DNA of 64,000 nt from Paguma larvata (GCA_030068075.1 CM057826.1:49816558-49880557); one strand, 5' to 3'. Counted from the stretch's first letter, positions 33,395 to 45,480 are shown. The notes: generated by a model from the letters alone, not told the origin. Numbers and translations are program-made.

Positions 33395-33650
33395 AGGGCA
33401 TGAACTCTAGAATCAGAGAGACCTGGCTTTGAGTCCAAAGTAAACTCTAAGCCATTTACTAGCTGTATGTCTAGGGCAAATTGCTTAGCTTCTTTAAACC
33501 TCAGTGTCCTCATCCATAAAATACAGATGACAATTTCTCCTACCTTGAATGTTTATTGTGGGTATTAAATGAGTCAATTCAAGTAATGGAATTATAGCAT
33601 TAGCTAGTACATCAAAAGTTTCAGGAATAGGTATTAATTACTGTTATGGT
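33395..33650 (+). repeat. MIR SINE, sense
   Basis: Near full-length MIR: 'gggcatgaactctagaatca', 'gagacctggctttgagtcca', 'catttactagctgtatgtct', 'ttaaacctcagtgtcctcat', 'ccataaaatacagatgac', 'gtattaaatgagtcaattca'. Confidence 0.8.
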
Positions 33651-34560
33651 TATTATTATTTATTATCTCTAACTTAAGTTCCCTCATTAATTTCTTTAAC
33701 CATAAAGAGTGGTTAAAGAACCTATTCAGTTCCTTGTGTTGGTACCAAAGTTAATGGGATAATTCAGAGAAAGCATTTATCACTCAGTAATTTACAGGGC
33801 CTAAACACTTAATAAATAACCTCTGTATGTTAGACACCTCCTGTGCCCCATCTCATATCTTCTTGGCTTGTCTTCTACTCCAGTCACTGCTAGGCAACTT
33901 GCTTCATGTTGAAGCAGCCACATAGCACCTCACCCACCTTACCACAGCTGCATTGTGTTTCTCACATTCTGAGCCCTGATTTTCTATGTGGCTGAGTTGA
34001 GGGATATATATATATATATATATATGAAAATCTTTTAGCACTGGTACATGTGCAAATCCAGAAATCTAAGAGAGTTACCTCACCACCCCGCCCCAGGGAG
34101 CTTTCCCAATAAAGGACTGAAGGTGGTAGACAAATGCTGTCTTCTTCCATCACTCAGGTGGACAGTGTAGTTGCATTTTATATAGCTGTTCAGGGGTCTT
34201 TGCGGGATTGAGACAAGTTTCCCATAGCAGTGGCAGCTGGATAACACATCTTTCCTCTCATACCCAATTTTAATCCTTCCAATCCCCAACTACTGTTTCC
34301 TGGGATCACTTTCTAAATAAACTACCTGCACGGAAATGCTTGTCTCCGGTTCTGCTGTCAGGGGAACTCAGAATTTTATAATAAATGGCATGAACCCTAA
34401 TGAAGTAAATATACTTTGTCTTTTAGGTTTTTTCTTCTAAGAATTATCCTAAGGCCTTTTCATCGTATGAGAAGAAGACTGTTAAAATGGATCTTGAAGG
34501 TAATTTAAACTAATCTGTCAAATGCTTCTAGACTCTCTTTCAATGATCTTAAGTAATATT
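33651..34560. other. Unassigned spacer with a TA microsatellite
   Basis: Contains (TA)n at about 34004-34025. Otherwise no repeat or gene is recognised; short frames 33962-34153 and 34080-34289 are not convincing. Confidence 0.4.
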
Positions 34561-34565
34561 TTAGC

Positions 34566-34755
34566 CCAGGGGTTGGCAAACTTTTCCTGCAAAGGGACTG
34601 ATAGTAAATATTTTTGTCTTTGCAGGCCTGGTGTTCTCTGTTGAAACTACTTGACTCCATTGTTATAGCACAAACACAGTCAAAGATGATAAGGAAATGA
34701 ATGGGTGTGTCTGTGTTTCAATAAATCTTTATTTACATGTGGCAGGTCTAGATTT
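34566..34755 (+). mobile_element. hAT-Charlie-type DNA transposon relic
   Basis: The start 'caggggttggcaaacttttc' and the downstream 'agtaaatatttttgtctttg', 'gcaggcctggtgttctctgt', 'caataaatctttatttacat' fit a common non-autonomous mammalian hAT element whose terminus reads CAGGGGTTGGCAAAC. I cannot name the exact family. Confidence 0.75.
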
Positions 34756-34819
34756 GCAATATAGAGATGGTATAATTTCAACATTTTTAGGCAGATACGT
34801 TAAAAAATTATTAAGTTTT

Positions 34820-35020
34820 GTAAATTTAAATTTTTATGTTTATTTTTTAAAGAGTAGTAGGGGAGGGGCAGAGAGAGAGGGAGACACAGAATTTGAAGCA
34901 GGCTCCAGACTCTTCGCTGTCAGCACAGAGCCCCACGTGGGATTCAAACAGGAACTGTGAAATCATGACCTGACTCGAAGTCAGGTGCTTAACTGACTGA
35001 GCCACCCAGGTACCCCTAAT
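34820..35020 (-). mobile_element. Feliform CanSINE with a perfect 15-bp TSD, antisense
   Basis: The T-rich tail and a shortened GA body are followed by the core 'agcaggctccagactcttcg' and head 'gactgagccacccaggtacc'. The TSD, AAATTATTAAGTTTT, is identical at 34805-34819 and 35021-35035. Frame 34697-34960 (+) is a shadow of it. Confidence 0.97.
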
Positions 35021-35209
35021 AAATTATTAAGTTTTTTAACTGCTAAAGATGCTTGTCTCAAAACATTTACAAGAACTGTAAATGTCTCCATATATTTCTA
35101 TTCCTTCTTCTCCCTCCCCCACCACCCCTGACCCCTCATGCAGATAAACTGACTCTAGGAAGGGCCAAAGTTGAATGTCTGAGGACTTATTCACTGATAA
35201 TAGTTGCAT

Positions 35210-35390
35210 TTGTGAGTGCCTACTCTGTCCCAGGCTTGTAGTAAGTCCTTTTATGCCTCAGTTCATTTATTTTGAAAAGAAACTGAGGTTAAAGAGGCTA
35301 TAGGCAATCTGCCTGTCGGCTCACAGCAAGTAACTGACAAAGTGAGAGTCAGACCCAACTCCATTTCTAAAGTATACCCTCTTAGGACCA
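35210..35390 (-). repeat. MIR SINE, antisense
   Basis: 'gtgcctactctgtcccaggc', 'aagaaactgaggttaaagag', 'tcggctcacagcaagtaact', 'agagtcagacccaactccat' follow MIR reverse-complement order. Confidence 0.65.
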
Positions 35391-35980
35391 CAGGATGGTC
35401 TATGGTATATTTGTAAAGCTAATAGTACTTTTCTATGGTGTAGCAAGTTATATCTATATATATGGAGTCTAAACCAGGAGTGGAGACAAACATGAGTGTG
35501 GCTGTCTAAGAAAACTATATCTACCATTCTCTGTCAAAATATTTAACATGTTTTAGGAGTAAATAGCCAATTCTACAACTTTAAAAATATCTAAAATATG
35601 TTAGTGCTGTCATATAGAACACAGTCTTAGTTATGCTGTAGTAATTTTTTAAATTGGATTTTCATTGTTAGCTCTTTGGGATTAGTCCAAGAATGAAGCA
35701 AAGCATGAAACTTCATATGTGGATATTTACATCATTCATATCCATACTAAGAATGCATTTATAGCAGTTGACAACTGTCACTGCATTAGCAGCTAATTAG
35801 AAAGGCAATAAAAAAAAAGAACAATCTGCTCTACAATTTAAGAGGACTTAGCTTTATGTACTAGTTTTTTTTAATGATATACTAGTTCTTTAATGGTATA
35901 AAAATATGTATACTTTCCAGCTAAACAAGAAGCAACTATTTTTATGGCATTTAAAAAATTCAACTTATTTAAACTAAAAC
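35391..35980. other. Unassigned spacer
   Basis: AT-rich; no feature identified. Confidence 0.4.
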
Positions 35981-36000
35981 AACAACAACAACAACAACAT
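35981..36000. repeat. (CAA)n simple repeat at an L1 3' boundary
   Basis: About six CAA units ('caacaacaacaacaacaaca') immediately before antisense L1 sequence. Confidence 0.85.
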
Positions 36001-37255
36001 TTCATCCATGTTTCCCATCCCCCACCCCCTGCTCTGGCAATCACCTCTGTTCTCTGTATCTATGAGCTATGATCTTGTTTTTTGTTGGTGTTTTCCTTTC
36101 TTCTCTCTCCCCCCTCCCTTTTTATGATGCCTTATATTAGAAGAATAGGTCATACAGTATTTGTCTTTGTTTGACTTATCTCATTTAGCAAAAGACCCTC
36201 AAGTTCTATACATGTTGTCGCAAATGGCAAGATTCCATTCTTTTTTATGGCTAAATACTATTCCATTCATACATAGATCACATCTTCTTTATCCTTTCGT
36301 CCGTAAATGGACACTTAGGTTGTTGGCATATCTTGACCATTGTAAATGATGTTGCAATGAACACGGGGGTGCACGTATCTTTTTAAATTAGTGTTTTCAT
36401 TTTCTTTGGATAAATACCCAGAAGTTGAAGAGTTGGATCATATGGTAGTTCTATTTTTAATTTTTTTAAAAACCTCTATAGTGTTTTCCATAGTGACTGG
36501 ACCAATTAAATTCCTACCAATAATGCATAAATGTTCCCTTTTCTCTACATCTTTGCAATACTTGTCATTTCCTGTCTTTTTTAAAGTTTTTTAAAAGTTT
36601 ATTTATTTTTGAAATAATGAAGAGTGCAGGAGGGGCAGATAGAGAGAGACACAGAGAAAATTCCAAGCAGGCTACACACCAACAGGATAGAGTCTGGCAC
36701 AGGGCTTGAACTCATAAACCATGATATCATGACCCGAGCTGAAACCAGGAGTCAGATGCTCAACTGAATGAGTCACCCATTCAGATAAGAAGGTGCCCTG
36801 CCTTGTCTTTTTGATACCAGTCAATATAACAGGTATCAGGTGATATCTCATTGTAGCTTTGGTTTTTATTTTCTTAGTGATTAATAATGTTGAGCATCTT
36901 TCCATGTATCTGTTATCCATCCATATGCCTTCTTAGGAAAAAATGTATACTCAGATCTGCCCATTTTTTAACTGGATTGCTTTTTTTTTTTTTTTGCTAA
37001 ATAAAAATAAAGAATTGCATGAGTTCTTTATGTATTTTGGATATTAACCTCTTTTCAGATATATGACTTACAAATAATTTCTCCCATTCAGTACACTGCC
37101 TTTTCATTTTGTTGATGGTTTCCTTCACTGTGAAGAAGCTTTTTAGTTTGATGTAAACCCACTTGTTTCTTCTTACTTTTGTTACTTTTTTTGTTTTAGG
37201 GGTCAGATTAAAAAAAAGTCTTTGTCAATACCTATATCCAGGAGCTCACTGCTTG
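36001..37255 (-). mobile_element. L1 ORF2/3' UTR fragment, antisense, carrying a SINE
   Basis: Antisense L1 phrases run from the 3' UTR ('ctgctctggcaatcacctct') through ORF2 ('atggcaagattccattcttt', 'ttcgtccgtaaatggacact', 'gtagttctatttttaatttt'). They resume after the SINE ('ggtgatatctcattgtagct', 'gaagctttttagtttgatgt') to about 37255. The minus-strand frame 36672-36920 mixes SINE and L1 ORF2 residues. It is more diverged than the two L1s at 15 and 20 kb. Confidence 0.88.
36583..36799 (-). mobile_element. Feliform CanSINE inside L1, antisense
   Basis: T-rich tail, GA-rich body, 'ggcttgaactcataaaccat' core and a damaged head ending 'gaaggtgcc'. The flanks show a degenerate repeat ('cctgtcttttt' left at 36571, 'ccttgtcttttt' right at 36801). 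The head carries a small duplication around 'gagtcacccattcagataag'. Confidence 0.9.
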
Positions 37256-38049
37256 TGCAGGAAGCTGTTTTTTAACATTTTAAATGATAGCAGGGTTTAA
37301 TCACTATTTAAATAAAAGAAAGATTGCAATAAAGATTAAGGGCCACACATATAAGTGGACAAACCTTTGTTATTGGATGTCTATAGGCAGTACCTTGAAT
37401 CCTCATTGAACTTATATACTGCCAGACCAAAGGGATGCACACTTCGGGTGGGAGTCTATAGCTGATTCTAGATAAACATTAAGTTCAGCCATGGAACAGA
37501 GAATGTGAAGGCAAATGACAAAAAAAGCAGAGTGCTCCTTTGACATTTGCCATTTGGTATTTGAAGTGGAAAAAGGATAAGCTGACAATTACATAACATT
37601 TGAGGTTAGATTTGAGCTGAAAATTTGAACAAACGCCAAATCTCAGAAAAACAACAAAATTAGTGGGTAGTGGGATTCAGTCACATTGTGACCAGAACAA
37701 CAACAACAGCAACAAAAGGGGTGGGGGGTTAAATGTCTTCTTGACAAAGAAGATCTGCATGTAAAGGAGAACAAAGACCAGGAGAGGATAAATTGGTTTG
37801 AAGAAATATAGAAGAATGGATAATTTTTTCTTGAACTACAAGATTTTCATATTGCTTTGCCTTCTTATAAATTTATCCAAGAAATAATCTTTATCATTTC
37901 TAGATTAGATTTTAAAACATGTTCTGTGTTAAAGCATCTAACATCAGTATGAACTCAATGGTTCATTCATTTATTCAACAAAGAGAAATCTTTAGTTTGT
38001 TGCCTGTCCTTCTTCTCAGCCCAACTTAAAATTTTGTTTTAGTGCACAT
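37256..38049. other. Unassigned spacer
   Basis: No feature identified except a possible short antisense L2 end around 37960-37985 ('ttcattcatttattcaacaa'). Confidence 0.4.
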
Positions 38050-38770
38050 ATCCTATTTAGTGCACATACCCATGTGATATGGGTGAGTTGCACTACCATC
38101 CTACCATCCCCTAACTTAGAGAGTGTCCCAGGTCAGTTTAAGCCAATCAACATAATCCATATACCTTGACACCAAGGTTGATTCAGGGATGGGCAAGAAT
38201 AGCCAATTAAAACATAAGAAGCTATTGGGCATCTTGGAAACAGGATTTTCCTCTCTCTTCCATGGAAGCAACTAGAAGAGATTCTTTCTCTCTCTGGTGG
38301 TGTGATATGAAGATGGGGTCCCTGGAAACACTGAAGCCATTACGCTGCCAGGAGAAGACACATGGGTTCGGTAAGTTTGAATCACTGAATCAGGCTCTTC
38401 CTTAGTCAGAACAGTTTCTGGAGATTTTGTTTTTGTGACTTAATGAACTTGTATATTGCTGAAGCCTGTTTTATTTGGGTTTCTTTTCTTTTAGTTTTTT
38501 TTTTTTTAATTTTTAACGTTTATTTGTTATTGAGAAACAGAGAGAGACAGTGCATGAGCATGGGAGGAGCAGAGAGAGGGGGAGACACAGAATCTGAAGC
38601 CAGTTCCAGGCTCTGAGCTGTCAGCACAGAGCCAGACATGGAGCTTGCACTTACAAACCGTGAGATCATGACCTAAGCTGAAGTCAGACGCTTAACTGAC
38701 TGAGTCACCCAGGCACTCTTATTTGGGTTTCTTTTTGTCACTTATTTACAAGAATCTTTGTAGAGTAAAA
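38050..38770 (+). mobile_element. LTR-like medium-reiterated repeat, split by a SINE
   Basis: Reads 'taagccaatcaacataatcc', 'tccatggaagcaactagaag', 'tctctggtggtgtgatatga', then 'ttatttgggtttc' and, after the SINE, 'tttgtcacttatttacaaga'. It resembles an old MaLR-like LTR family with the end 'gagttgggtttctgtcactt'. The family is not secure. Confidence 0.5.
38488..38718 (-). mobile_element. Feliform CanSINE with a perfect 17-bp TSD, antisense
   Basis: Long T tract, 'aacgtttatttgttattgag', GA-rich body and head 'gactgagtcacccaggcact'. The TSD, TTATTTGGGTTTCTTTT, is identical at 38471-38487 and 38719-38735. Confidence 0.97.
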
Positions 38771-39609
38771 GTACATGGTGTCAGGTTCTAAAGCACCAAG
38801 ACAAGTAAGACTATTCTCTGCTTTCAGGAGAAATTCTATGTCATGGAACTACAACCTCTGAGCTGTTGTATTGATGAAGACCCAGATACTTTCAGGTAAG
38901 AGACTTGAGCACTAGAAGAAATTTCCTGAATTAGATTTTTAAAAGGGAAACCATAAGACAAAAGAAAAGAAAGAAATATTTTCCACGGTGGGGCAAGATA
39001 TAGAAATGAATAACAAAAGCTTGTGCTATGCCCATGCATAGATAGAAAAAGAAACCAAAACATCACCTGAAAGTTTGAAAAGTTTATCTGAATGAAAATC
39101 AAACCAATTTCTATATATATATATATATATCCTGAAGGTTTGTTGTGCAGAATAGAGGAATTTTGGGTGGTATCCACAGCCTCTGAGAGCAAAGAGCATG
39201 TCTTCCTCCTATGAATAATTGTGAACAAGATGTCTGTCCAGAATTAATCAGATTGGTGTCAAGGATGAGTTACAAAGCCAGCAACATCTAAGAGATCAAC
39301 TGTGTTATCTTTATCCTTAAGAACAATTTAAGTCGTTAAAAATAGATTGATCGTATTTTGAGCTCAGAGCTATATTCAATTACATCTGCTGTCACAGAAA
39401 ATGTGGCTGAGGTTCTTAACCTTTCTTTTTCAAAAGAGTAAAAGAGCCTCCTGGCAAGACCAGGAATGGTTCTTTTTACTTAACACAGAATTGAGATTTA
39501 TGGCGCTGGGTTATATAAAAGAAAAAGGAAAATAAATGTGTTTGTCTTCTGGCTGTAGAGAATAATCTCTTGTGGACTTAGCTTTGGACTTCTACATACA
39601 AAATAGAGA
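38771..39609. other. Unassigned spacer with a TA repeat
   Basis: Contains (TA)n at about 39112-39130. The minus-strand frame 38836-39228 (130 codons) is the longest in this stretch but crosses the TA tract and has no recognisable domain; I treat it as chance. Confidence 0.4.
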
Positions 39610-39785
39610 TGTGTGATACAGAACATAAGTCTAAAACTCTAATGTGCATAAACATCACATGGGAATCATATTGAAATGCAGATTCAGATTCAGGAGATCT
39701 AAGTTGGGCCTTAGATCTGCATTTTTGAAGATCCCTGATGATGCTGGTGCTTCCAGGCCAATGGACCATACTTTGAGAAGCAAAG
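39610..39785 (-). mobile_element. MER5A-like hAT-Charlie relic
   Basis: 'aaaactctaatgtgcataaa', 'catcacatgggaatcatatt', 'gaaatgcagattcagattca', 'gatgatgctggtgcttccag', 'ggaccatactttgagaagca' follow MER5A order (the complement of its usual listing). Confidence 0.75.
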
Positions 39786-39814
39786 ATTTAGAGTGAAGAG
39801 TTGAGTTACACAGG

Positions 39815-39940
39815 ATGCAAGAAGTCTGAGTCTAGTTCCAGCTCCATCCTTACCCAGTTGTGAGACCTCTTGCTTAAATCACTCAAATTTTGAATACTGC
39901 TTATATAAAAAATGATGGAGTTGGATTTAGTCATTTCAAG
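39815..39940 (+). repeat. MIR SINE fragment, sense
   Basis: 'gtctgagtctagttccagct', 'cccagttgtgagacctcttg', 'cttaaatcactcaaattttg', 'aaaaatgatggagttgg'. MIR core with divergence. Confidence 0.6.
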
Positions 39941-40149
39941 ATCTGTGACAAATCTAATCCAACAGGAAAAAGAGGCTTTATATATTATGCATGGTGTTTT
40001 AAAATCTTCTCTATATACTTTCTTTGGCTCTTTTCCTTCATGGAAGGTGTCACCTACCACACTAGAAACATGACTATTGTCTTTGATCTTCTCTCTCCAC
40101 CACCTCCCTATATTCAGTCAATCATCAAGTATCATCCATTTCCTTACTA

Positions 40150-41530
40150 AATAGTTATAGGCTCTTTTACTTTGTTTGTTTGTTTCTACTCCCACCGGTA
40201 CAACTAAAATTCAAGTAACTATCATCTTCCTCTTGACCGCACTATAACAGTCTTCTAAAAAGTTTCTATATCTCTTCTGTCTCCCTTTCAATCTACTGTT
40301 CATTTATTCAGAAAATGGATATTTTTAACAGTTTGCCTAGTGACATTGTAGCACACCTCTCCCCCTGTCCTCTCAGTCATGTGCTTAGGTGGGTTCCACC
40401 TACTTTCCCATTCCAATATTGAATTTATATCTAATCATCTCCTGCCCATGTATGAAATCTTACAGTAATTTCCCACGTTTTGTTAGGATATAGACTACAG
40501 TCTCTACCATGAAACAGGCCATGTATGAGCTCGCTCTTGTCCTCCCTGTTTCTGTCTCTTCCCTCCTATTCTCACATTCTAGTCACACTGGATGCTCAGT
40601 TCTTTAAAAGCATCATGCTCTTTCTCATCTCAGCTTCTCTGGGCCTGTTGTTCCTTCGGCCTGCATGTTTACTCTCCTTCTCCCTGATTCACAGAGTCCC
40701 CACTGGTGAATTATTTTGCTGAGCCCAGCTAAAATATCACTGTGATTCCCGAGGTTAACTTAGGTCAGGACTCTGAGATTAAATGTGCTAGAAGTACTGT
40801 CAAGAAGCACTCATAATGCTTATTAACACACTTTTAAATATTTGTCCAATGTCAATTTTCACTAGCCGACTATATGCTTGATAAGGACAGGTAACTATTT
40901 CCCTTACATAGGGCTGAGTTTGAGAATATTTGCAACAATTACTGACAGAATACAAATGGAGAAACTACAGATAACAGTTTGGCTTCCCACCTCTTTAAAG
41001 TCCAGGTTTTATAGAATATTGGGCAATTCTTGGGTACTTCGGTCTCCCTGCCTTCAATTTCTCTTTATGTCAATCTTTCCTTTACACTTCTAGCACTTCA
41101 AATGAGAGCCATATTCATCTTAATCCCTCTGTTCAAAAGTTAGTTTATGGTTCCTTATTTTCTATGGAGTAATCCAAAAACTCATAGACTTTATTCAAGT
41201 TTCTCCATAAACTGTCCTAAGAAACCTTAGGAATACTGTGTACTGCTCAGGCAAATATTCTAATATCCAACCAAATGGAATAATTAGCTGTCTCCCAAAC
41301 CCCTCCCATATTCCCAGGTTCCATGATTTTATTTCTATATGCCCCTTTTCTAGAGTATTTCCATATGTATAGCTCAAAATACATTCCACTTAATTCTTAG
41401 TCTTTTTTATATACCCTAGGTTAAACATGATCTCTTCTTCCTTTATATTCTTTTCATAGCTCATCTGTCCCTTCATGCTGGAGGTTTAAAGGAGTCTAAT
41501 CACCTTTGTTCTCTTGTTCCAGTTCTAGCC
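40150..41530 (+). repeat. L2 LINE pieces, sense
   Basis: Several collinear L2-like segments: 'tgaaatcttacagtaatttc', 'tctgggcctgttgttccttc', 'ggcctgcatgtttactctcc', 'atgcttgataaggacaggta', 'ttccttattttctatggagt'. They are heavily mutated, and internal borders between L2 pieces cannot be set by eye. Small frames inside (40525-40722, 40878-41093) are not coding. Confidence 0.55.
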
Positions 41531-41978
41531 TTTGAAATGTACACGGGAAGCCAAAAGGGATAATTAATAAATGAGGCTTAAAAACTCATAAATAACAAAA
41601 TCTTTCTAGATAGTTAAATATGACTTAGACCGAAGGGCTTTGCTATTCCTCCATTCCTTCCCAAGTCTACATTCCATGTGGGAAAAGTTAAGTCTACTGA
41701 GAAGATGCTTATATAGACAGTTAATTGCAAAATTGTATCTTCCTTCATCAACTCATTCAGGAAAATGACTTAAAGGAGCACCGTGCAATAGAAATATAAT
41801 GCAAGCTTCATATACAGTTTTAAAGTTTTTAGTATCTACATAAAAATTCCAAAGAACAAAATTAATTTTAATAACATATTTATTTGATCTAATATACTCA
41901 AAGCATTTTCATGTTAGCAGGTAACCAATATAAAAGTTACTGATGAGATATTTTGCCTTCTTTTTTGATCATACCTAA
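41531..41978. other. Unassigned spacer
   Basis: Nothing recognised. Confidence 0.4.
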
Positions 41979-41994
41979 TCTGGTATGTATTTTT

Positions 41995-42216
41995 TAAAAT
42001 TTTTAAAAATATTTATTTTTGAGACAGAGAGAGAGAGACAGAGACAGAGTGTGAGTGGAGGAGAGGACAGAGGGAGGGCGACACAGAATCCAAAGCAGGC
42101 TCTAGGCTCTGAACTGTCATCACAGAGCCCAAGGTTGGGCTCTAACTCATAAACCATGAGATCATGACCTGAATTGAAGTGGTACGCTTAAATTAATGAG
42201 CCACCCACGCGCACCG
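41995..42216 (-). mobile_element. Feliform CanSINE with a perfect 15-bp TSD, antisense
   Basis: T/A tail, GA-rich body, 'ggctctaggctctgaactgt' core and a head ending 'gagccacccacgcgcacc'. The TSD, TCTGGTATGTATTTT, is identical at about 41979-41993 and 42217-42231. Confidence 0.97.
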
Positions 42217-42321
42217 TCTGGTATGTATTTTATACTTAAAAGATATCTCAGTGTTCAGTAGTCAATTTGTAGCTAGTGGATATTCTATAGGCAAAGCTTG
42301 AGAGAAATACATAGGTTACTA

Positions 42322-42485
42322 TTGCCTTTTAAAAAATAAATTTTTCTTTTGAACTAATTATAGATTCAGAAGATGTTGCAAAGAAATGTAGAATAGGGTT
42401 CTATGAACCATTTGCCCTCTCTCCCCTAATGTTGGTATCTTTTATAATTATAGTACAGTAGCAAAACCAGGAAATTATGTTGGTC
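42322..42485 (-). mobile_element. Old L1 3' end, antisense
   Basis: 'gaactaattatagattcaga', 'agatgttgcaaagaaatgta', 'atagtacagtagcaaaacca', 'ggaaat'. Typical reverse complement of an L1M 3' UTR end. Confidence 0.7.
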
Positions 42486-42599
42486 CTCCATTGCCTTTTA
42501 AAAGCAGGGGACTTTTCCACCCTGAATACCCAAGTTCTCTGAGATCAGTAATGGATAGGTTCTTTTTCCCATGAGGAAAGATGAATAATAAATGAAGAG

Positions 42600-42870
42600 A
42601 TGGGATAAAGTTGTTCATTCCAATATTGCTTTCTTCTAGAGAGTGGATCGGATGTCACCTTCCACCTGTGAAAGGGAGAATTCTTCCCTCTACCCACACT
42701 AGTATGTTATACTCCGCCTCATTTTAGAGTTACTCATTTTTCATTATACTTTTACTGAAGAGGTGATAAGATCCTGGGATGCAGGGAGACTTATTCTTTA
42801 CAATGTGTTCCATGCATACAGTGGTTTGCACAGAGAAGATGCTCAGTGAGTATTTATCAAGGTGGTTTCT
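42600..42870 (+). repeat. L2 LINE 3' end, sense
   Basis: Terminates in 'gcacagagaagatgctcagt' then 'gagtatttatcaag', the L2 3' end pattern. Confidence 0.5.
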
Positions 42871-43339
42871 TTAAATAATCCAACAGTTACATGAAGGCAT
42901 CTATTATTCACATTTTCAAGCTACTCAACTGTTGTATGCCTAAAAGGGAAATGACATGACCTTTGAATAGGTTTGAAGAATGGTTTTTCTTAAGCAAGAA
43001 AGATTTACAGGCCACACAGTAAATTAGCCAATAGGGAATATTCTATCGACCTAGAGATACAAGCCCTTTTCCTTACTTGGTTTTAATTAGAAATAAGACT
43101 TTGAGGACTTATCATCCATTCTGTAGCTGTTTTTTTTTTTTCTGAGTTTATCATCTTCAAAAGAGAAAGGCAGAGATATAAAGACCTCCCAGCCATACTA
43201 ACCTACATGATAATTCATCTAATAAGTGATGTATAGATACAAACCATTGTTTTTTCTGTCCATTTTTTTACAGTCTAGATGTGCTGAATCAGCTCCAAGA
43301 GCTTCTGACTTCAAATAGATTAAAATACAAATACCTCGG
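42871..43339. other. Unassigned spacer
   Basis: AT-rich with a T tract at about 43130-43141; no feature identified. Confidence 0.4.
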
Positions 43340-43435
43340 CTATGTGATTAGCTATATTTTTAGATTCAGAAGGGCTAGGAACATGGCAGAGTTCAATAAA
43401 TATATGTTGAATGAATGAACAAATGAATGAGTGAT
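43340..43435 (+). repeat. L2 LINE 3' terminal fragment
   Basis: 'ttcaataaatatatgttgaa' followed by GAATGAAC/GAATGAGT units is the L2 3' terminus. Confidence 0.6.
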
Positions 43436-43739
43436 ATTCTCATTCAGTATCACTTTTGAGTAAATGTAGGATCTAAGGTTAGGCTGTCTGAATTGGAAGG
43501 GTATGGGATAATTTATAAAAGTGCTATTAGAACTCACCAGGAAATGTCACCAGTTTCTCAGTAACTCTTGTAAATTGCCTTCCAAGGGCCTATGGCGAAA
43601 AACCTGAGCATATTTAGAGTTAATAATTATCACTTTCCTTGCTTTTATCTAGGAATACCTGTATGTTAGAGCTTTGAGTTCTGGTCATTGCTGCCTTCTA
43701 GGAATGCTCTAAGTCTACACATAAACACCAGCATGCCTT

Positions 43740-44590
43740 CAGATCCTTGCTTACCATTTATTTAGATGTATCTCCACTTATCAACCAGCCCCTCCTCTAC
43801 TCTTTGGCAGAAACCAAAGCATTACTTTAGATTTTCTCTTTTTACTTATGCCCCCACATCTACTTTAATAGCAAATCCTATTGATTTTGATTGTAACATG
43901 TCATTGAAATCTGTGCATTTCTCTTTCATGAAGCCACAATCCATCTCTTAGATAACTCCAACAATGCCCAGGGTAGACCCCGTATTTCCACTCCTACAGC
44001 TGTCTATTAGAAAGGTGCAGGTGTGTCATGTTACTTCTCTATTTCAAATCCTTCAGGGTCCTCTCACTCATAATGAACTACATCTTTAATATGACTTCAA
44101 AGGTCTTGAATGATTTGACCCAGTCTGCCTCTCTTGGCTCATCTCTCCTACTCTCTCCTCAGGTACCGTACCTGAGCCACACTGGGCTTCCTTCAGATGT
44201 CCAAAAGTAACAAGATTTTCCTCTTCATGTCCTTACACATGCTGTTTCTTCTGATTGAAAGTGTCCTTTACTCCACTGCCCCACCCTCTTTCATCAACTG
44301 ATGCCCATTTATCCTTTAAAATTCTGCTTAAATATAACTTCTCTGATCTCTTAATTCAGATTAGAACTCATAATTATGATTCCATCCACATGTCACATTT
44401 CTCCTCTAGGACATTCATTGTAACTAGAACTTCTTGTTTAGTATCCTGTTCCCTTGTTCTGCTGTAATTTCCATGAGGCCAGGGTCTGTAAATGTCTTAT
44501 GAACTATCACTACATAATGTCTACCTAACACAATACCTGGCCGATCTTAGATGCTCAGTGATTATTTATCAAATAAATGGTGTATGTTCT
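43740..44590 (+). repeat. L2 LINE 3' end, best preserved in the window
   Basis: Long collinear match in feel to the L2 3' end: 'ttacttctctatttcaaatc', 'cttcagggtcctctcactca', 'ttgatttgacccagtctgcc'-like text, 'gatgcccatttatcctttaa', 'ttctgcttaaatataacttc', 'catgaggccagggtctgtaa', and the end 'gatgctcagtgattatttat'. The remnant of L2 ORF2 is not in frame. Four short plus-strand frames here are shadows. Confidence 0.75.
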
Positions 44591-44789
44591 CATCATTTTC
44601 AGTGCTCATCTTTCTCTTTCTTTCACAGACCACACTTTGCTTCATCCCATGCCTTTTTTATCTTCATAAATAAATTATTAACGATCTTTACCTTTACATT
44701 CAGTACAGGGGGAAACATGCCATTGGAAAGCTGGAAGGTTTACCTGGGGAAATATGTTTGTCTGGTGTAACAAAAAGGGTGCTGAAAAG

Positions 44790-44950
44790 GGAGGTACGAT
44801 TCTAAGTTTTAATGCCAGGGTCTACCATTAAGTAGCTATATAAACTTCAGCTAGTTCCTTCCTTGCTCTGGGTCTTAATCTACTTTTGTATAAACTGCAC
44901 AGTAGGGAAACTTTAAATGACCACTCAGAGATAATGTTCTATGTTTAAGG
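44790..44950 (+). repeat. MIR SINE fragment, sense
   Basis: 'ctaccattaagtagctatat', 'aacttcagctagttccttcc', 'gctctgggtcttaatctact', 'tttgtataaactgcacagta'. MIR core and 3' half. Confidence 0.55.
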
Positions 44951-45394
44951 GTTCCCCAAAACAAACCATGATAGCTGGCCCTTCAATTATAAACAGTGGA
45001 ATCCACAAAAGTTTTAAAAATAGAGTATAACTGCCTTTTGGAGACTATAAGGAAAAATATTGATCTTCTTTCCAGAGAAAAGGAAATGTGTGTTCATGGA
45101 TGACCATGAGAAGTTTGCTTAGAATTTCGAGTTAAGAAGCATTTCTTTAATTTAAACTTACAGATATTTCTAAGACCATCTCTCTAGGCAAATTTTCAAG
45201 GTCACTTAAGTTTTACGTTTTTTTCTTTTCGCCCCTATGTTTTGCTCTCTATTTGCTTAGTCATTTATAGGTGTGTAGGACTACTTTCCTTGGTGTAAAA
45301 GTCTCAAATTTTTTCAACTGACATGAAATAGTACTTATTCAGGAGATAGCAAAATTCCAAAAGGATTTGAAATGCTTATTAATTATGTAATAAT
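44951..45394. other. Unassigned spacer
   Basis: No feature identified. Confidence 0.4.
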
Positions 45395-45480
45395 ATTAAT
45401 AGTGGTTAACACATATAGAACACTTACTAAATGTCAGTCATTGTTGTCAATACTTTACTTCTTAATCTCACTGATTCCCT
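45395..45480 (-). repeat. MIR SINE fragment, antisense
   Basis: 'acttactaaatgtcagtcat' and 'caatactttacttcttaatc' resemble the 3' end of MIR in reverse complement. Confidence 0.45.

Noticed and set aside
36672..36920. 82-codon minus-strand frame
   Set aside because: It fuses SINE-derived and L1 ORF2-derived residues across an insertion boundary and is not a gene.
38836..39228. 130-codon minus-strand frame
   Set aside because: It runs through a TA microsatellite, giving repetitive Ile/Tyr codons, and otherwise shows no protein feature.
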